The translations under genes and the position numbers were made by a program. The notes under the pieces were generated by a model. It saw only the letters and a list, made by a program, of their open reading frames with translations, was not told the DNA's origin and made no database searches. From assembly GCA_947486505.1 (NCBI GenBank), contig CANKTT010000036.1, positions 1 through 13,321 on the forward strand: 13,321 nt of DNA. The letters run 5' to 3'. The DNA comes from Actinomycetota bacterium (GTDB lineage Bacteria; Actinomycetota; Actinomycetes; S36-B12; UBA5976). Below, piece after piece: positions 6,698 to 13,277 of this stretch; the stretch's first letter is position 1; the number at the start of each line of letters is the position of its first letter.

Positions 6698-7213
6698 ATG
6701 GCGCGCAACGAACCAAAAGGACCACGTTTGGATCAGCCATTAGAAAGAGGTCGTTCCCTCCGTCCAACATTTGATGCGGAAACTGCTGGCCGACTAAGTG
6801 CAAGAGTTGCTAGATTCTTAGGCTCTTGGCGCTTTTTGGGTTACATGACCTTTGTAGTTTTGAGCTGGTTGCTGTGGAATATCTTTGCGCCGGAAAACTT
6901 GCGCATCGATGCATTCCCATTTCTATTTTTGACTTTGGCCTTATCACTCCAAGCTTCATATGCTGCGCCTCTTATTTTGTTAGCCCAGAATCGCCAAGCA
7001 GATCGAGATCGGGTTCAGTTCCAAGAAGATCGCGAACGCACTGAGCGTCTACTCGCGGATTCTGATTACCTAACGCGCGAGATTGCCTCATTGCGCTTAG
7101 CGCTAGGTGAAGTTGTAACGCGTGATTACCTGCGTGGCGAGATTCGTGACTTGCTGGAAGAATTCAAGGACATGCAAAATGATGACAAAAAGGATGATTC
7201 AGAAACTTCATGA
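6698..7213 (+). CDS. DUF1003 membrane protein
   Basis: A 171-residue inner-membrane protein. Two membrane segments are visible, at about residues 45-63 (FLGYMTFVVLSWLLWNIF) and 70-95, the second containing the DUF1003 hallmark FPFLFLTLALSLQASYAAPLI followed by LLAQNRQADRDR. After it comes a charged helical tail (100-160) likely to form a coiled coil on the cytoplasmic side, ending in an acidic, lysine-rich stretch. The family has no assigned function. The ATG is preceded by AGGAGG that lies inside the last codons of the upstream MgtE-N/CBS gene, and the stop TGA overlaps the ATG of mrp as ATGA. The three genes thus form one translationally coupled unit, the same set as Rv1232c-Rv1229c as I remember it. 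Confidence 0.92.
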   Translation: MARNEPKGPRLDQPLERGRSLRPTFDAETAGRLSARVARFLGSWRFLGYMTFVVLSWLLWNIFAPENLRIDAFPFLFLTLALSLQASYAAPLILLAQNRQADRDRVQFQEDRERTERLLADSDYLTREIASLRLALGEVVTRDYLRGEIRDLLEEFKDMQNDDKKDDSETS

Positions 7214-8340
7214 GTGTTAACCAAGAAGCGGTTCAAGCCGCTCTAGCAACCGTAATTGATCCTGAAATTCGTCGACCAATAACTGAAATTGGAATGGTTA
7301 AGGATGTCTCCATTGAAGGTGGCAAAGTAACCGTCGCGGTTTATCTAACTATCTCTGCCTGCCCAATGCAAGACACCATTGTTAACAGCGTTAAGGATGC
7401 GGTTTCCAAAGTCCGCGATGTCACCGAAGTCGACGTAGAACTCGACGTGATGAGTCCGGAGCAACGAACTGCGCTTCGAGAAAAATTGCAGGGCCCTACT
7501 AAAGAGATTCGTTTCAACTTACCTGGCTCATTGACCAGAATTTACGCGATCGCTTCAGGCAAGGGTGGAGTTGGAAAATCATCAGTAACAACTAATCTCG
7601 CTGCTGCTATGGCAGTCCAAGGTTTATCGGTTGGCATTGTTGATGCAGACATTTACGGTCACTCAATTCCCGACATGATGGGAGTAACTCAAGCGCCGCT
7701 AAAAGTTGAGAACATGATCATGCCACCACAAGGTCACGGAGTGCGGATTATGTCAATGCTTCCGCTTAAACCCAAGGGTCGACACGAACCAGTAGCAATG
7801 CGCGGACCAATGTTGCACCGCTACCTTGAATCATTCCTTAGTGAAGTTTGGTGGGGCGATCTAGACGTATTGCTTCTTGATTTGCCACCGGGCACTGGTG
7901 ACATTGCAATTAGTACTGCGCATCTACTTCCACAAAGTGAATTGATCATTGTCACCACTCCTCAGCCGGCAGCTGCTGACGTAGCCATTCGAGCTGGCAT
8001 GTTGGCGCCACAAGTTAATCAGCGAGTCAGCGGAGTGATTGAAAACATGTCCGCCTTTGCTTGCCCGCACTGTGGTGAACCAATTGACATGTTCGGATCT
8101 GGCGGTGGAAAAATGGTGGCTGAAACCTTGAGTCAAAATGTGGGACAAGAAGTTCCGCTCTTAGGCCGAATTCCATTTGATCCAGGTCTACGTGAAGGTG
8201 GCGACGCTGGTATGCCGTTTGTGTTGTCGCACCCCGAAGCGCCAGCTTCTAAAGCGATTATTGAGATGGCTGCAAAATTAGGTTTACGTCCGCGTGGATT
8301 GGTTGGAATGAACTTAGGTGTGACACCTAACCGCGATTAA
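7210..8340 (+). CDS. mrp: Mrp/ApbC family iron-sulfur cluster carrier ATPase
   Basis: A 376-residue P-loop ATPase thought to bind and deliver Fe-S clusters to target proteins in the cytosol. The N-terminal DUF59/MIP18 domain (1-85) has the conserved ACPMQD at 50-55. The ATPase domain has a deviant Walker A GKGGVGKS (117-124), DADIYGHS (145-152) and LLDLPPGTGD (222-231), with MRGPM in between. The cluster-binding CxxC is present as CPHC (285-288) in the segment IENMSAFACPHCGEPIDMFG. Length and domain order are normal for the family. The start ATG overlaps the DUF1003 stop (ATGA). The gene ends in a TTAA (8337-8340) that also contains the stop codon of convergent tatB. Confidence 0.95.
   Translation: MSVNQEAVQAALATVIDPEIRRPITEIGMVKDVSIEGGKVTVAVYLTISACPMQDTIVNSVKDAVSKVRDVTEVDVELDVMSPEQRTALREKLQGPTKEIRFNLPGSLTRIYAIASGKGGVGKSSVTTNLAAAMAVQGLSVGIVDADIYGHSIPDMMGVTQAPLKVENMIMPPQGHGVRIMSMLPLKPKGRHEPVAMRGPMLHRYLESFLSEVWWGDLDVLLLDLPPGTGDIAISTAHLLPQSELIIVTTPQPAAADVAIRAGMLAPQVNQRVSGVIENMSAFACPHCGEPIDMFGSGGGKMVAETLSQNVGQEVPLLGRIPFDPGLREGGDAGMPFVLSHPEAPASKAIIEMAAKLGLRPRGLVGMNLGVTPNRD
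8314..8330. terminator. Small hairpin in the 3' end of mrp, possible terminator
   Basis: TTAGGTG-TGA-CACCTAA is a perfect 7-bp stem with a 3-nt loop, 8 nt before the mrp/tatB overlap. It lies in coding sequence and has no T-run, so a terminating role for either strand is only a suggestion. Confidence 0.25.
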
Positions 8341-8669
8341 GTAGCATCCGGATCGAAAACTGGATTTACTTTTGCAGATCCAGTTGACGAAGGCTTTGCC
8401 TGTCCCGACATTCCCGTTAGACCCGCTACCGATGTAACTGCATTAGTAGTGAGTCCACGCGGCGTTAGTCCGCGGAGATCCTTTGCTAAATCGGTCACTG
8501 CCTTAGTGTCAACGGATCCCGTTAGTTCAGCAGTAGCCTCACTGGCTTTGGTTCGCATAGTTTTAACAAACTTTGCGAACTGCGCTGCCATCTCAGGCAA
8601 ACGGTCAGGGCCAAAAACAATTAAGCCAATCCCCGCAATGACCAGAAACTCTGTCCACCCGATGTTCAT
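8337..8669 (-). CDS. tatB: Sec-independent (Tat) translocase subunit TatB
   Basis: A 110-residue single-span membrane protein that, with TatC, receives folded twin-arginine substrates. The N-terminal helix is MNIGWTEFLVIAGIGLIVFGPDRLPEMA. It shows the conserved glutamate in the membrane segment (E7), the FGP hinge (19-21) and the following amphipathic helix (AAQFAKFVKTMRTKASEATAEL). The remainder is a polar tail rich in T, S and G. The neighbourhood (htrA before it, mrp convergent after it) favours TatB over TatA and is the usual actinobacterial context. It begins 26 nt after the htrA stop with GGGAG upstream, so it probably shares the htrA transcript. Its TAA shares TTAA with the mrp stop. 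Confidence 0.9.
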   Translation of the reverse strand: MNIGWTEFLVIAGIGLIVFGPDRLPEMAAQFAKFVKTMRTKASEATAELTGSVDTKAVTDLAKDLRGLTPRGLTTNAVTSVAGLTGMSGQAKPSSTGSAKVNPVFDPDAT

Positions 8670-8695
8670 AATCCGACTTTACTCCCAGCGTAAAA

Positions 8696-10000
8696 CTACT
8701 TTTGATCTGATCCCAAAGTCACTTCGATAACTGAGCCATCTGAAAGTGTTAACTCAACAACATCCCCTGGATCTTTTGCTCTAATTCGAACCACCAGCTC
8801 AGTGCCATCGCTAACTTTTACGCCATCGATTTCAGTGATCACGTCACCAGCAGCAAGTTCGGTATTTGAGGCTGGTCCACCTTCGACAATCGATTGTACG
8901 AGTGCGCCCTGCCCACTAAATGTCATATCAAGCTGAACGCCGATCACTGGATAAGTGGAAGATCCAGTTGCAATTAGTTCAGTTGCCACGCGCCGGGCTT
9001 GATTTATTGGAATTGCAAAACCTAGGCCAATGCTGCCACTTTGGCCAGACACTGAACTTCCTGTTGTTGCGATTGCAGAATTAACGCCGATAACTTCACC
9101 GCGGGAGTTAACCAGTGGTCCGCCAGAGTTTCCTGGATTAATTGCGGCATCCGTTTGGATCGCGCTGATAAATGACACGTCCGTGGATTCTCCAGCCGTG
9201 ACTGGGCGGTTTAACGCAGAAACAATTCCACTAGTTACCGTACCGGTCAAACCAAGCGGTGAGCCAATTGCGATGGTGGCATCGCCAACAACGACATCAC
9301 TTGAGTCACCGAGTGCAGCAACTGGTAAATTCCCACGATCTAACCTCAATACAGCCAAGTCATAAGAAGCATCTGTTCCAACTATCGTGGCGGAGGCTTG
9401 AGTTTGATCCTGGAAAGTCACAGTTATTTTCTGCGTGCCGCCGGCGCCAGCTACTACGTGGTTGTTAGTTAATACAAAAGATTCGTTCGCCGTGCTACGA
9501 ATAACAAAACCAGATCCGGTTCCCGATCCCTGATTGGACGAAACATCGATTGAAACAACGACAGGCAAAACAGCTTGGGCTATTCCCGCGATGGAATCAT
9601 CTGGGCGCGGAGATGTGTCACCACTGGTGTTTGGAAGCGAGATCGATGGTGCTGGGGTATTTCCGATCATGGACGCTCCCATGAAGCCGAGCATGCCCGC
9701 AAGTAATCCGCTGATAACGCCAGCGATCATCGCTTTCTTAACCGCTGGAGAGGCATTGCCTGCCGAAGATTCTGACGAGGTGACGGGAAGTGTGTAAACG
9801 AATGTCGGGGTTGGAGCAGACGCGACCGCAGGTGGTGTCTCTGCAGGCACTTCCGGCGGAAGCGTGATTGCTTCAGTGGGGATTTCAATTGGCAACGCAA
9901 TTGTTTCCTGAATCGGTGCGTCCTGGGTAGTTGGTTCCTGGGCTGGCACATCAACCGTTACTTCAGGCAGGTTCTGTGGATCTTCCGAGATCTGAGTCAT
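8696..10000 (-). CDS. HtrA/DegP-like membrane-anchored serine protease with PDZ domain
   Basis: A 434-residue envelope quality-control protease. Residues 1-85 are a cytoplasmic P/T/E-rich low-complexity segment. A membrane anchor spans about 89-112 (AMIAGVISGLLAGMLGFMGASM), so the protease faces outside. The trypsin-like domain (about 135-345) has the complete catalytic triad: H181 in LTNNHVV, D214 in YDLAVL and S292 in NPGNSGGP. A C-terminal PDZ domain (about 353-428) includes VIGVQLD and GDVITEIDGVKVSDG for binding exposed C-termini. Length and layout match actinobacterial HtrA proteins encoded beside tatB (Rv1223 type). The start ATG at 10000 has AGG just upstream. It is cotranscribed with tatB by spacing and divergent from the methyltransferase. 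No sigma or anti-sigma gene lies beside it. Confidence 0.93.
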   Translation of the reverse strand: MTQISEDPQNLPEVTVDVPAQEPTTQDAPIQETIALPIEIPTEAITLPPEVPAETPPAVASAPTPTFVYTLPVTSSESSAGNASPAVKKAMIAGVISGLLAGMLGFMGASMIGNTPAPSISLPNTSGDTSPRPDDSIAGIAQAVLPVVVSIDVSSNQGSGTGSGFVIRSTANESFVLTNNHVVAGAGGTQKITVTFQDQTQASATIVGTDASYDLAVLRLDRGNLPVAALGDSSDVVVGDATIAIGSPLGLTGTVTSGIVSALNRPVTAGESTDVSFISAIQTDAAINPGNSGGPLVNSRGEVIGVNSAIATTGSSVSGQSGSIGLGFAIPINQARRVATELIATGSSTYPVIGVQLDMTFSGQGALVQSIVEGGPASNTELAAGDVITEIDGVKVSDGTELVVRIRAKDPGDVVELTLSDGSVIEVTLGSDQK

Positions 10001-10018
10001 CGCCTATCTCTCTTTCGC

Positions 10019-10032
10019 AAAATCAGGATTTT
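10019..10032. promoter_or_regulatory. Palindrome upstream of htrA, possible operator
   Basis: AAAATC-AG-GATTTT is a perfect 6-bp inverted repeat 19-32 nt before the htrA start, where a repressor or activator of htrA could bind. The octamer TCGCCTAT also occurs twice in this region (10000-10007 and 10049-10056). Function is inference from position only. Confidence 0.3.
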
Positions 10033-10089
10033 CGGACTACCCCCATTCTCGCCTATTCATTCTTACCCTCGCCAACTATGCGACCATTC

Positions 10090-10119
10090 TTCGCCAAAGG
10101 CGTACTAAGGTCGTACGCT
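10090..10119 (+). promoter_or_regulatory. Candidate leaderless promoter of the O-methyltransferase gene
   Basis: TACGCT (10114-10119) fits the actinobacterial TANNNT -10 pattern. It ends exactly 7 nt before the ATG at 10126, so transcription would start on the A of the start codon. A weak TTCGCC lies 18 nt upstream. No Shine-Dalgarno is placed at a usable distance, which agrees with a leaderless message. Confidence 0.4.
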
Positions 10120-10125
10120 TACTTC

Positions 10126-10779
10126 ATGGCACCAACTGATCCACGTATCCTGGCAATCCACAAGGCTTCTACTGACTATGCCGAAAGTTGGGCAGGTGAA
10201 GACGGCATCCGCTCCCATGCTCGAGCTAAGGCCGCTGAAATCGGCTGTGTAGCAATGGGACCAGGCGCTGGAAGTATCGTGCGCACCTTAGCGGCAGCAG
10301 TTGATGCCAAGAATGTCGTTGAAATTGGGACTGGAGCTGGGGTTTCTGCGCTGTGGCTTTTGGAAGGCATGAACTCTGAAGGAGTTTTAACCAGCGTTGA
10401 CGTTGAGGCCGAGCACCAGCTGATCGCAAAAGATGCCATCTCGCAAGCAGGAATTGCGTCTAATCGAGTTCGCTTGATTAACGGTCGGGCGGACGAGGTT
10501 CTTGATCGCCTAACGGAATCCGCATATGACATAGTGTTGATCGCTGGAAAACCACTTGAACTTGATCACCACATTGCTCGTGCCTTGAAATTGTTGCGAA
10601 GTGGTGGGTTGCTAATAATCGATCGCGCACTTTGGAACGACAAATTAGCCGATCCCGCCCAGCGCGATCCAGATACCGTCGCAATGCGCGGAGCAATCGA
10701 AGGCTTAGCAAACAGCGAGGAATTTGTAGGCTCACTCCTACCTGTTGGTGGCGGTTTGCTCGTGGCTGTTAAGAAGTAA
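10126..10779 (+). CDS. Class I SAM-dependent O-methyltransferase (type 3, catechol-like family)
   Basis: A 217-residue methyltransferase. The SAM-binding motif I is VVEIGTGAGVSALWLLEGM (about residues 64-82), followed by motif-II-like LTSVDVEAEHQ and the family pattern DIVLIAGKPLELDHHIARALKLLRSGGLLIIDRALWND. Known catechol-type relatives have D in the DxxxxDxxK/D region coordinating a divalent metal. Here IAGKP replaces the usual IDADK, so metal-dependent chemistry is not certain. The frame is open upstream to 9931, but that part overlaps htrA and its promoter. The ATG at 10126 fits family length and a candidate leaderless promoter. It is the counterpart of Rv1220c, which sits next to sigE-rseA-htrA in M. 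tuberculosis. Its substrate is unknown. Confidence 0.9.
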   Translation: MAPTDPRILAIHKASTDYAESWAGEDGIRSHARAKAAEIGCVAMGPGAGSIVRTLAAAVDAKNVVEIGTGAGVSALWLLEGMNSEGVLTSVDVEAEHQLIAKDAISQAGIASNRVRLINGRADEVLDRLTESAYDIVLIAGKPLELDHHIARALKLLRSGGLLIIDRALWNDKLADPAQRDPDTVAMRGAIEGLANSEEFVGSLLPVGGGLLVAVKK

Positions 10780-10810
10780 CTTTCTTCTTCTTATTACGAA
10801 CCTGCACCGA

Positions 10811-10848
10811 AGATTCCGTGGGTCGTCGGTTCGAGCCCGACTCCATAC
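10811..10848 (+). pseudogene. tRNA-like 3' remnant (T-arm), possible attachment site
   Basis: GTCGG-TTCGAGC-CCGAC (10825-10841) is a perfect tRNA T-arm: a 5-bp stem around a consensus 7-nt TTCGANC loop. It is preceded by CCGTGGGTC, which resembles the end of an anticodon stem plus variable loop, and followed by 7 nt (TCCATAC) where an acceptor strand would be. No matching 5' acceptor strand, D-arm or anticodon arm is seen upstream, and no CCA follows, so this is not a complete tRNA. It lies between the conserved core block and the variable right end. Such 3' tRNA pieces are typical leftovers at integration sites, but a partner repeat is not present in this window. The isoacceptor cannot be assigned; a tmRNA end is a less likely reading. 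Confidence 0.5.
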
Positions 10849-10879
10849 ATAGCAGGCAAGAACGTCTAAGTGAACCTGC

Positions 10880-12358
10880 CTATTTAAGTGAAATAAAAGC
10901 GACTTTAAAGCGCTTAAATTTCAGGCTTTGGTCATAACAAGTTTTTTCATACGGAACTGAAATAGCCCCATTTAACTGAGATTTTGCTTGCAGATAGTAG
11001 TGATCAATCGAGGAACGCCCATAAGTGACACCTTGGCACACCACCTCACCCTTTAGATTCAGGAACTGCACAACGAAAGTCAGTGGGCCTGAAACATTTG
11101 TAGTGTTAGTCGCAGCGAAAGTTACTTCGGCGCTATGAACCTCATCTTGATAGTTTTTTACTAATGTAACTTTTCCAAGCTTTATAGAGACGCCTGGGTT
11201 GATTTCATGAGGCGCCTCAATGTCGTTGGCTTCAACATTTTCTTCATAGGTATCCCATCTAAGCCACTGTTTGCTAGTTGACAATATCTCGAAGACGCCG
11301 AATGTTTCATAGGCGTCAATTCCATACTCGGGTTGAGCGGGAATTAGGTCACCATTTGGATCCCATCCACCAACTGCTACTGCAGTTTGCCCTGGGCCAA
11401 CCCAACCAATTGTTTGACCCATGCCCCACTTTGCTTCTCCATCAATCGTGTAATGCATTTCTAAGTAACTTAGATTCTGCCAATAGGTACTGTTATTTTT
11501 GACCACGGCTTTGAACATTGCAGTTGATGAATCGAAAGTTATTCTTCCCTCTATCTTTTTCTCCGCAAGTTCAAGATAGTTACCGGCGCAAGTTAAGTAT
11601 TTAGGATCGCTGCCATCAATCTTGCAAAAATTTCTACCTGAGCCGCCATTTAGATTGTCTACGCCAGAATTTCCAATTAGGCCATCGTTTCCAGAGTCGC
11701 CATAAATCATATCATTACCTGAGCCGCCATAGATCATATCGTTACCATCGCCGCCATAGATAACGTTGGCCGCTGAGCCACCAGTGATTTTGTCATTACC
11801 TTGGCCACCAGTGATGTTTTCAACATCAGTTTTTATGTTGTCATTTTCGCCAGTGACACCATCATCTGCTTTGTTGTCGATGTCAAGAGTTAGGTTATCC
11901 AACACTTCAGCGTAAGTGACTGAGTCTATTCCCGTTCCACCTGTGAAAACATCAGATCCAGTCTGGCCTTGTAAGTTATCGTTTCCAGAGTCGCCATTTA
12001 TTGAATCGTTTCCACTTTGACCAAAAAGAACATCGTTTCCACTTTGACCATTTATGGCGTCATTTCCAGCTGCGCCGTAAATTGTGTCATTCCCATCTCC
12101 ACCGGTGAGGAGGTCGTTACCCTCCCCGCCGTCAATCGTGTCGTTTCCACCAAGGCCACTTACGGTGTCGTTGCCCCCAAGACCACAAATGACATCGGTC
12201 TTAGAAGTTCCAGTCAACTTTTCACTTTTACTGGTGCCAATGATTGTGCAAGTCTGGCCATTGAAGGCTCTATCAGTCTCAATTGCTTGAGCATTAGGTG
12301 AATTCGTAAGCGCCAAAAAAGCAACGGTGATAAGGGCTACATTCCATCTGGAGTACAT
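10880..12358 (-). CDS. Secreted RTX-type calcium-binding repeat protein with unrecognised C-terminal region
   Basis: A 492-residue exported protein from the ATG at 12358. Residues 1-25 are a signal peptide (YSRWN, hydrophobic core VALITVAFLAL, cleavage after AQA). Two blocks of GGxGxDxhx nonapeptide repeats follow, at about 58-142 and 185-243 (for example GLGGNDTVS, GGDGNDTIY, GGSGNDMIY). They are separated by a non-repeat segment (VTYAEVLDNLTLDIDNKAD, VENITGG) of a kind common in RTX proteins. Such repeats bind calcium and fold into a beta-roll outside the cell. Residues 265-492 hold no RTX repeats and no protease or lipase motif I recognise; they look beta-rich, with FKAVVKNN and AEVTFAATNTTNVSG as possible paired beta-sandwich domains, and have several cysteines. 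A GTG at 12421 would add 21 residues before the signal peptide and is less likely. Its gene neighbours are surface-protein remnants, so it is probably an accessory cell-surface or secreted factor. Confidence 0.85.
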   Translation of the reverse strand: MYSRWNVALITVAFLALTNSPNAQAIETDRAFNGQTCTIIGTSKSEKLTGTSKTDVICGLGGNDTVSGLGGNDTIDGGEGNDLLTGGDGNDTIYGAAGNDAINGQSGNDVLFGQSGNDSINGDSGNDNLQGQTGSDVFTGGTGIDSVTYAEVLDNLTLDIDNKADDGVTGENDNIKTDVENITGGQGNDKITGGSAANVIYGGDGNDMIYGGSGNDMIYGDSGNDGLIGNSGVDNLNGGSGRNFCKIDGSDPKYLTCAGNYLELAEKKIEGRITFDSSTAMFKAVVKNNSTYWQNLSYLEMHYTIDGEAKWGMGQTIGWVGPGQTAVAVGGWDPNGDLIPAQPEYGIDAYETFGVFEILSTSKQWLRWDTYEENVEANDIEAPHEINPGVSIKLGKVTLVKNYQDEVHSAEVTFAATNTTNVSGPLTFVVQFLNLKGEVVCQGVTYGRSSIDHYYLQAKSQLNGAISVPYEKTCYDQSLKFKRFKVAFISLK

Positions 12359-12364
12359 GCTTGA

Positions 12365-12370
12365 AGTATG
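12365..12370 (-). promoter_or_regulatory. Candidate -10 element for a leaderless RTX-protein transcript
   Basis: On the minus strand CATACT (four of six matches to TATAAT) ends 7 nt before the A of the ATG at 12358, which is the geometry of a leaderless message. The -35 region (TTCTAC at 17 nt) is poor. It supports the ATG at 12358 over the GTG at 12421. Confidence 0.3.
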
Positions 12371-12421
12371 GCATATGCGTTGCAAATGTAGAACGAGTGT
12401 AGGGGCTGAATGTTTAGCCAC

Positions 12422-12643
12422 TCGGAGCTATTCGCAAGATTTTGTGGGGCTATCCAACTCAGGAAGCATTTGAATCTGGGGCTTCGTCATTGGTGGTTGC
12501 ATAGTTCAAGGTGACGAATTAGGCCCGAAGGCTGGTTGCCTGGAATGATCATGGACTGGTAACTATAAGAATCGCAAACTAATTTCGTCTGACGATCAAT
12601 CTGAAAATTGACAGCACTCGCCTTAGAGAGTTGGTTGAACTGC
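12422..12643. other. Non-coding gap between RTX gene and surface-protein remnant
   Basis: About 220 nt without a gene I can support. The plus strand has two short open stretches, 12422-12509 and about 12530-12590, whose translations match nothing I recognise. They may be decayed coding sequence. A small inverted pair CTAAG/CTTAG flanks 12645-12658. Confidence 0.4.
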
Positions 12644-13165
12644 CTAAGAGACCTTAGCCGTGCTCTTTGAAAGCCAAATCGTTGGAGTTGTTCCGGTACT
12701 TTTTCCTGTTACTGCAACAGTGATGAATTTTCCTTTATAGGAAGTGGTCACAGCTAGCGTTGACTTTGTTGCCTTAGAAACCGTTTTGCAAGTCTTTGGA
12801 ATGGATTGAGTAGCGACCTTAATCTGGGCAGTACAGGCATACCACTGGTAACTAATTGCTGGAGTTGGATAACCAGTCCATGTCCCTTGCAGTTAACTTG
12901 TTTGTTCCGTTAGCGGTTGAAATGGCCTTTCCAGAAATTGCTGGCTGTGCAGAAGCTTCTGCCCTTAGCGGATCAATCCAAACAGTTAAGCCTTTCCACA
13001 TGTCACCCTTCTTGCCAAATCCAGTTGCTTGGGGCTTAACTAATGCCCTATTACCTCCTCCATAGAAAGCATCGTTGGCGATTAAAGTTGGGGCGTTACC
13101 TGGGTGACACCACGGGCTTTAGTGCCTGCTACTTGATCATACGTTGCTTCAATTCCGGGAACTTC
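12644..13165 (-). pseudogene. Frameshifted remnant of an Ig-like repeat cell-surface protein
   Basis: Read on the minus strand, three frames join into one protein-like sequence. The 5' part (13165 down to about 13085) reads EVPGIEATYDQVAGTKARGV and then TQVTP. The middle (about 13091 down to 12886) reads PTLIANDAFYGGGNRALVKP, KGLTVWIDPLRAEA and GTNKLTA. The last part (12892 down to 12644, 82 codons) reads GTWTGYPTPAISYQWYAC, TSYKGKFITVAVTGKSTG and WLSKSTAKVS, then TAG. One base missing in the C-run at 13090-13093 (GGGG on the plus strand) and one base too many near 12884-12890 explain both shifts. An in-frame TGA at 13166-13168 closes the upstream end. The final part, with its two cysteines (YAC, KTC) and SYKGKF, is the style of an Ig-like repeat found at the C-terminus of large actinobacterial surface proteins. 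It is too short and broken to be functional as one gene. Confidence 0.75.
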
Positions 13166-13277
13166 TCAAAAACCAATGAAAACAAAGAAAACTAACCAAC
13201 TTCTTCTTCGACAGTGCACTTTGTCCCGAGATGTATCATGATGTTGTTTATAGGGAGCCGGTTGCAGGGAGGCCGTC

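Noticed and set aside
9931..10125. N-terminal extension of the methyltransferase
   Set aside because: It overlaps the htrA coding region and its promoter, and the extra residues do not resemble the family.
10811..10848. Complete tRNA gene
   Set aside because: Only the T-arm and adjoining 3' bases are recognisable. There is no pairing acceptor strand, D-arm or anticodon arm upstream.
10856..10882. Terminator for the RTX gene from GCAGG/CCTGC pairing
   Set aside because: The stem is only 5 bp with an 18-nt loop and no T-run.
12017..12301. Plus-strand ORFs opposite the RTX repeats
   Set aside because: They are antisense shadows of the repetitive GGxGxD codons, with repetitive S/V/P translations and no Shine-Dalgarno.
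12856..13065. 69-codon plus-strand ORF
   Set aside because: It lies opposite the surface-protein remnant, whose minus-strand frames give far more protein-like sequence.
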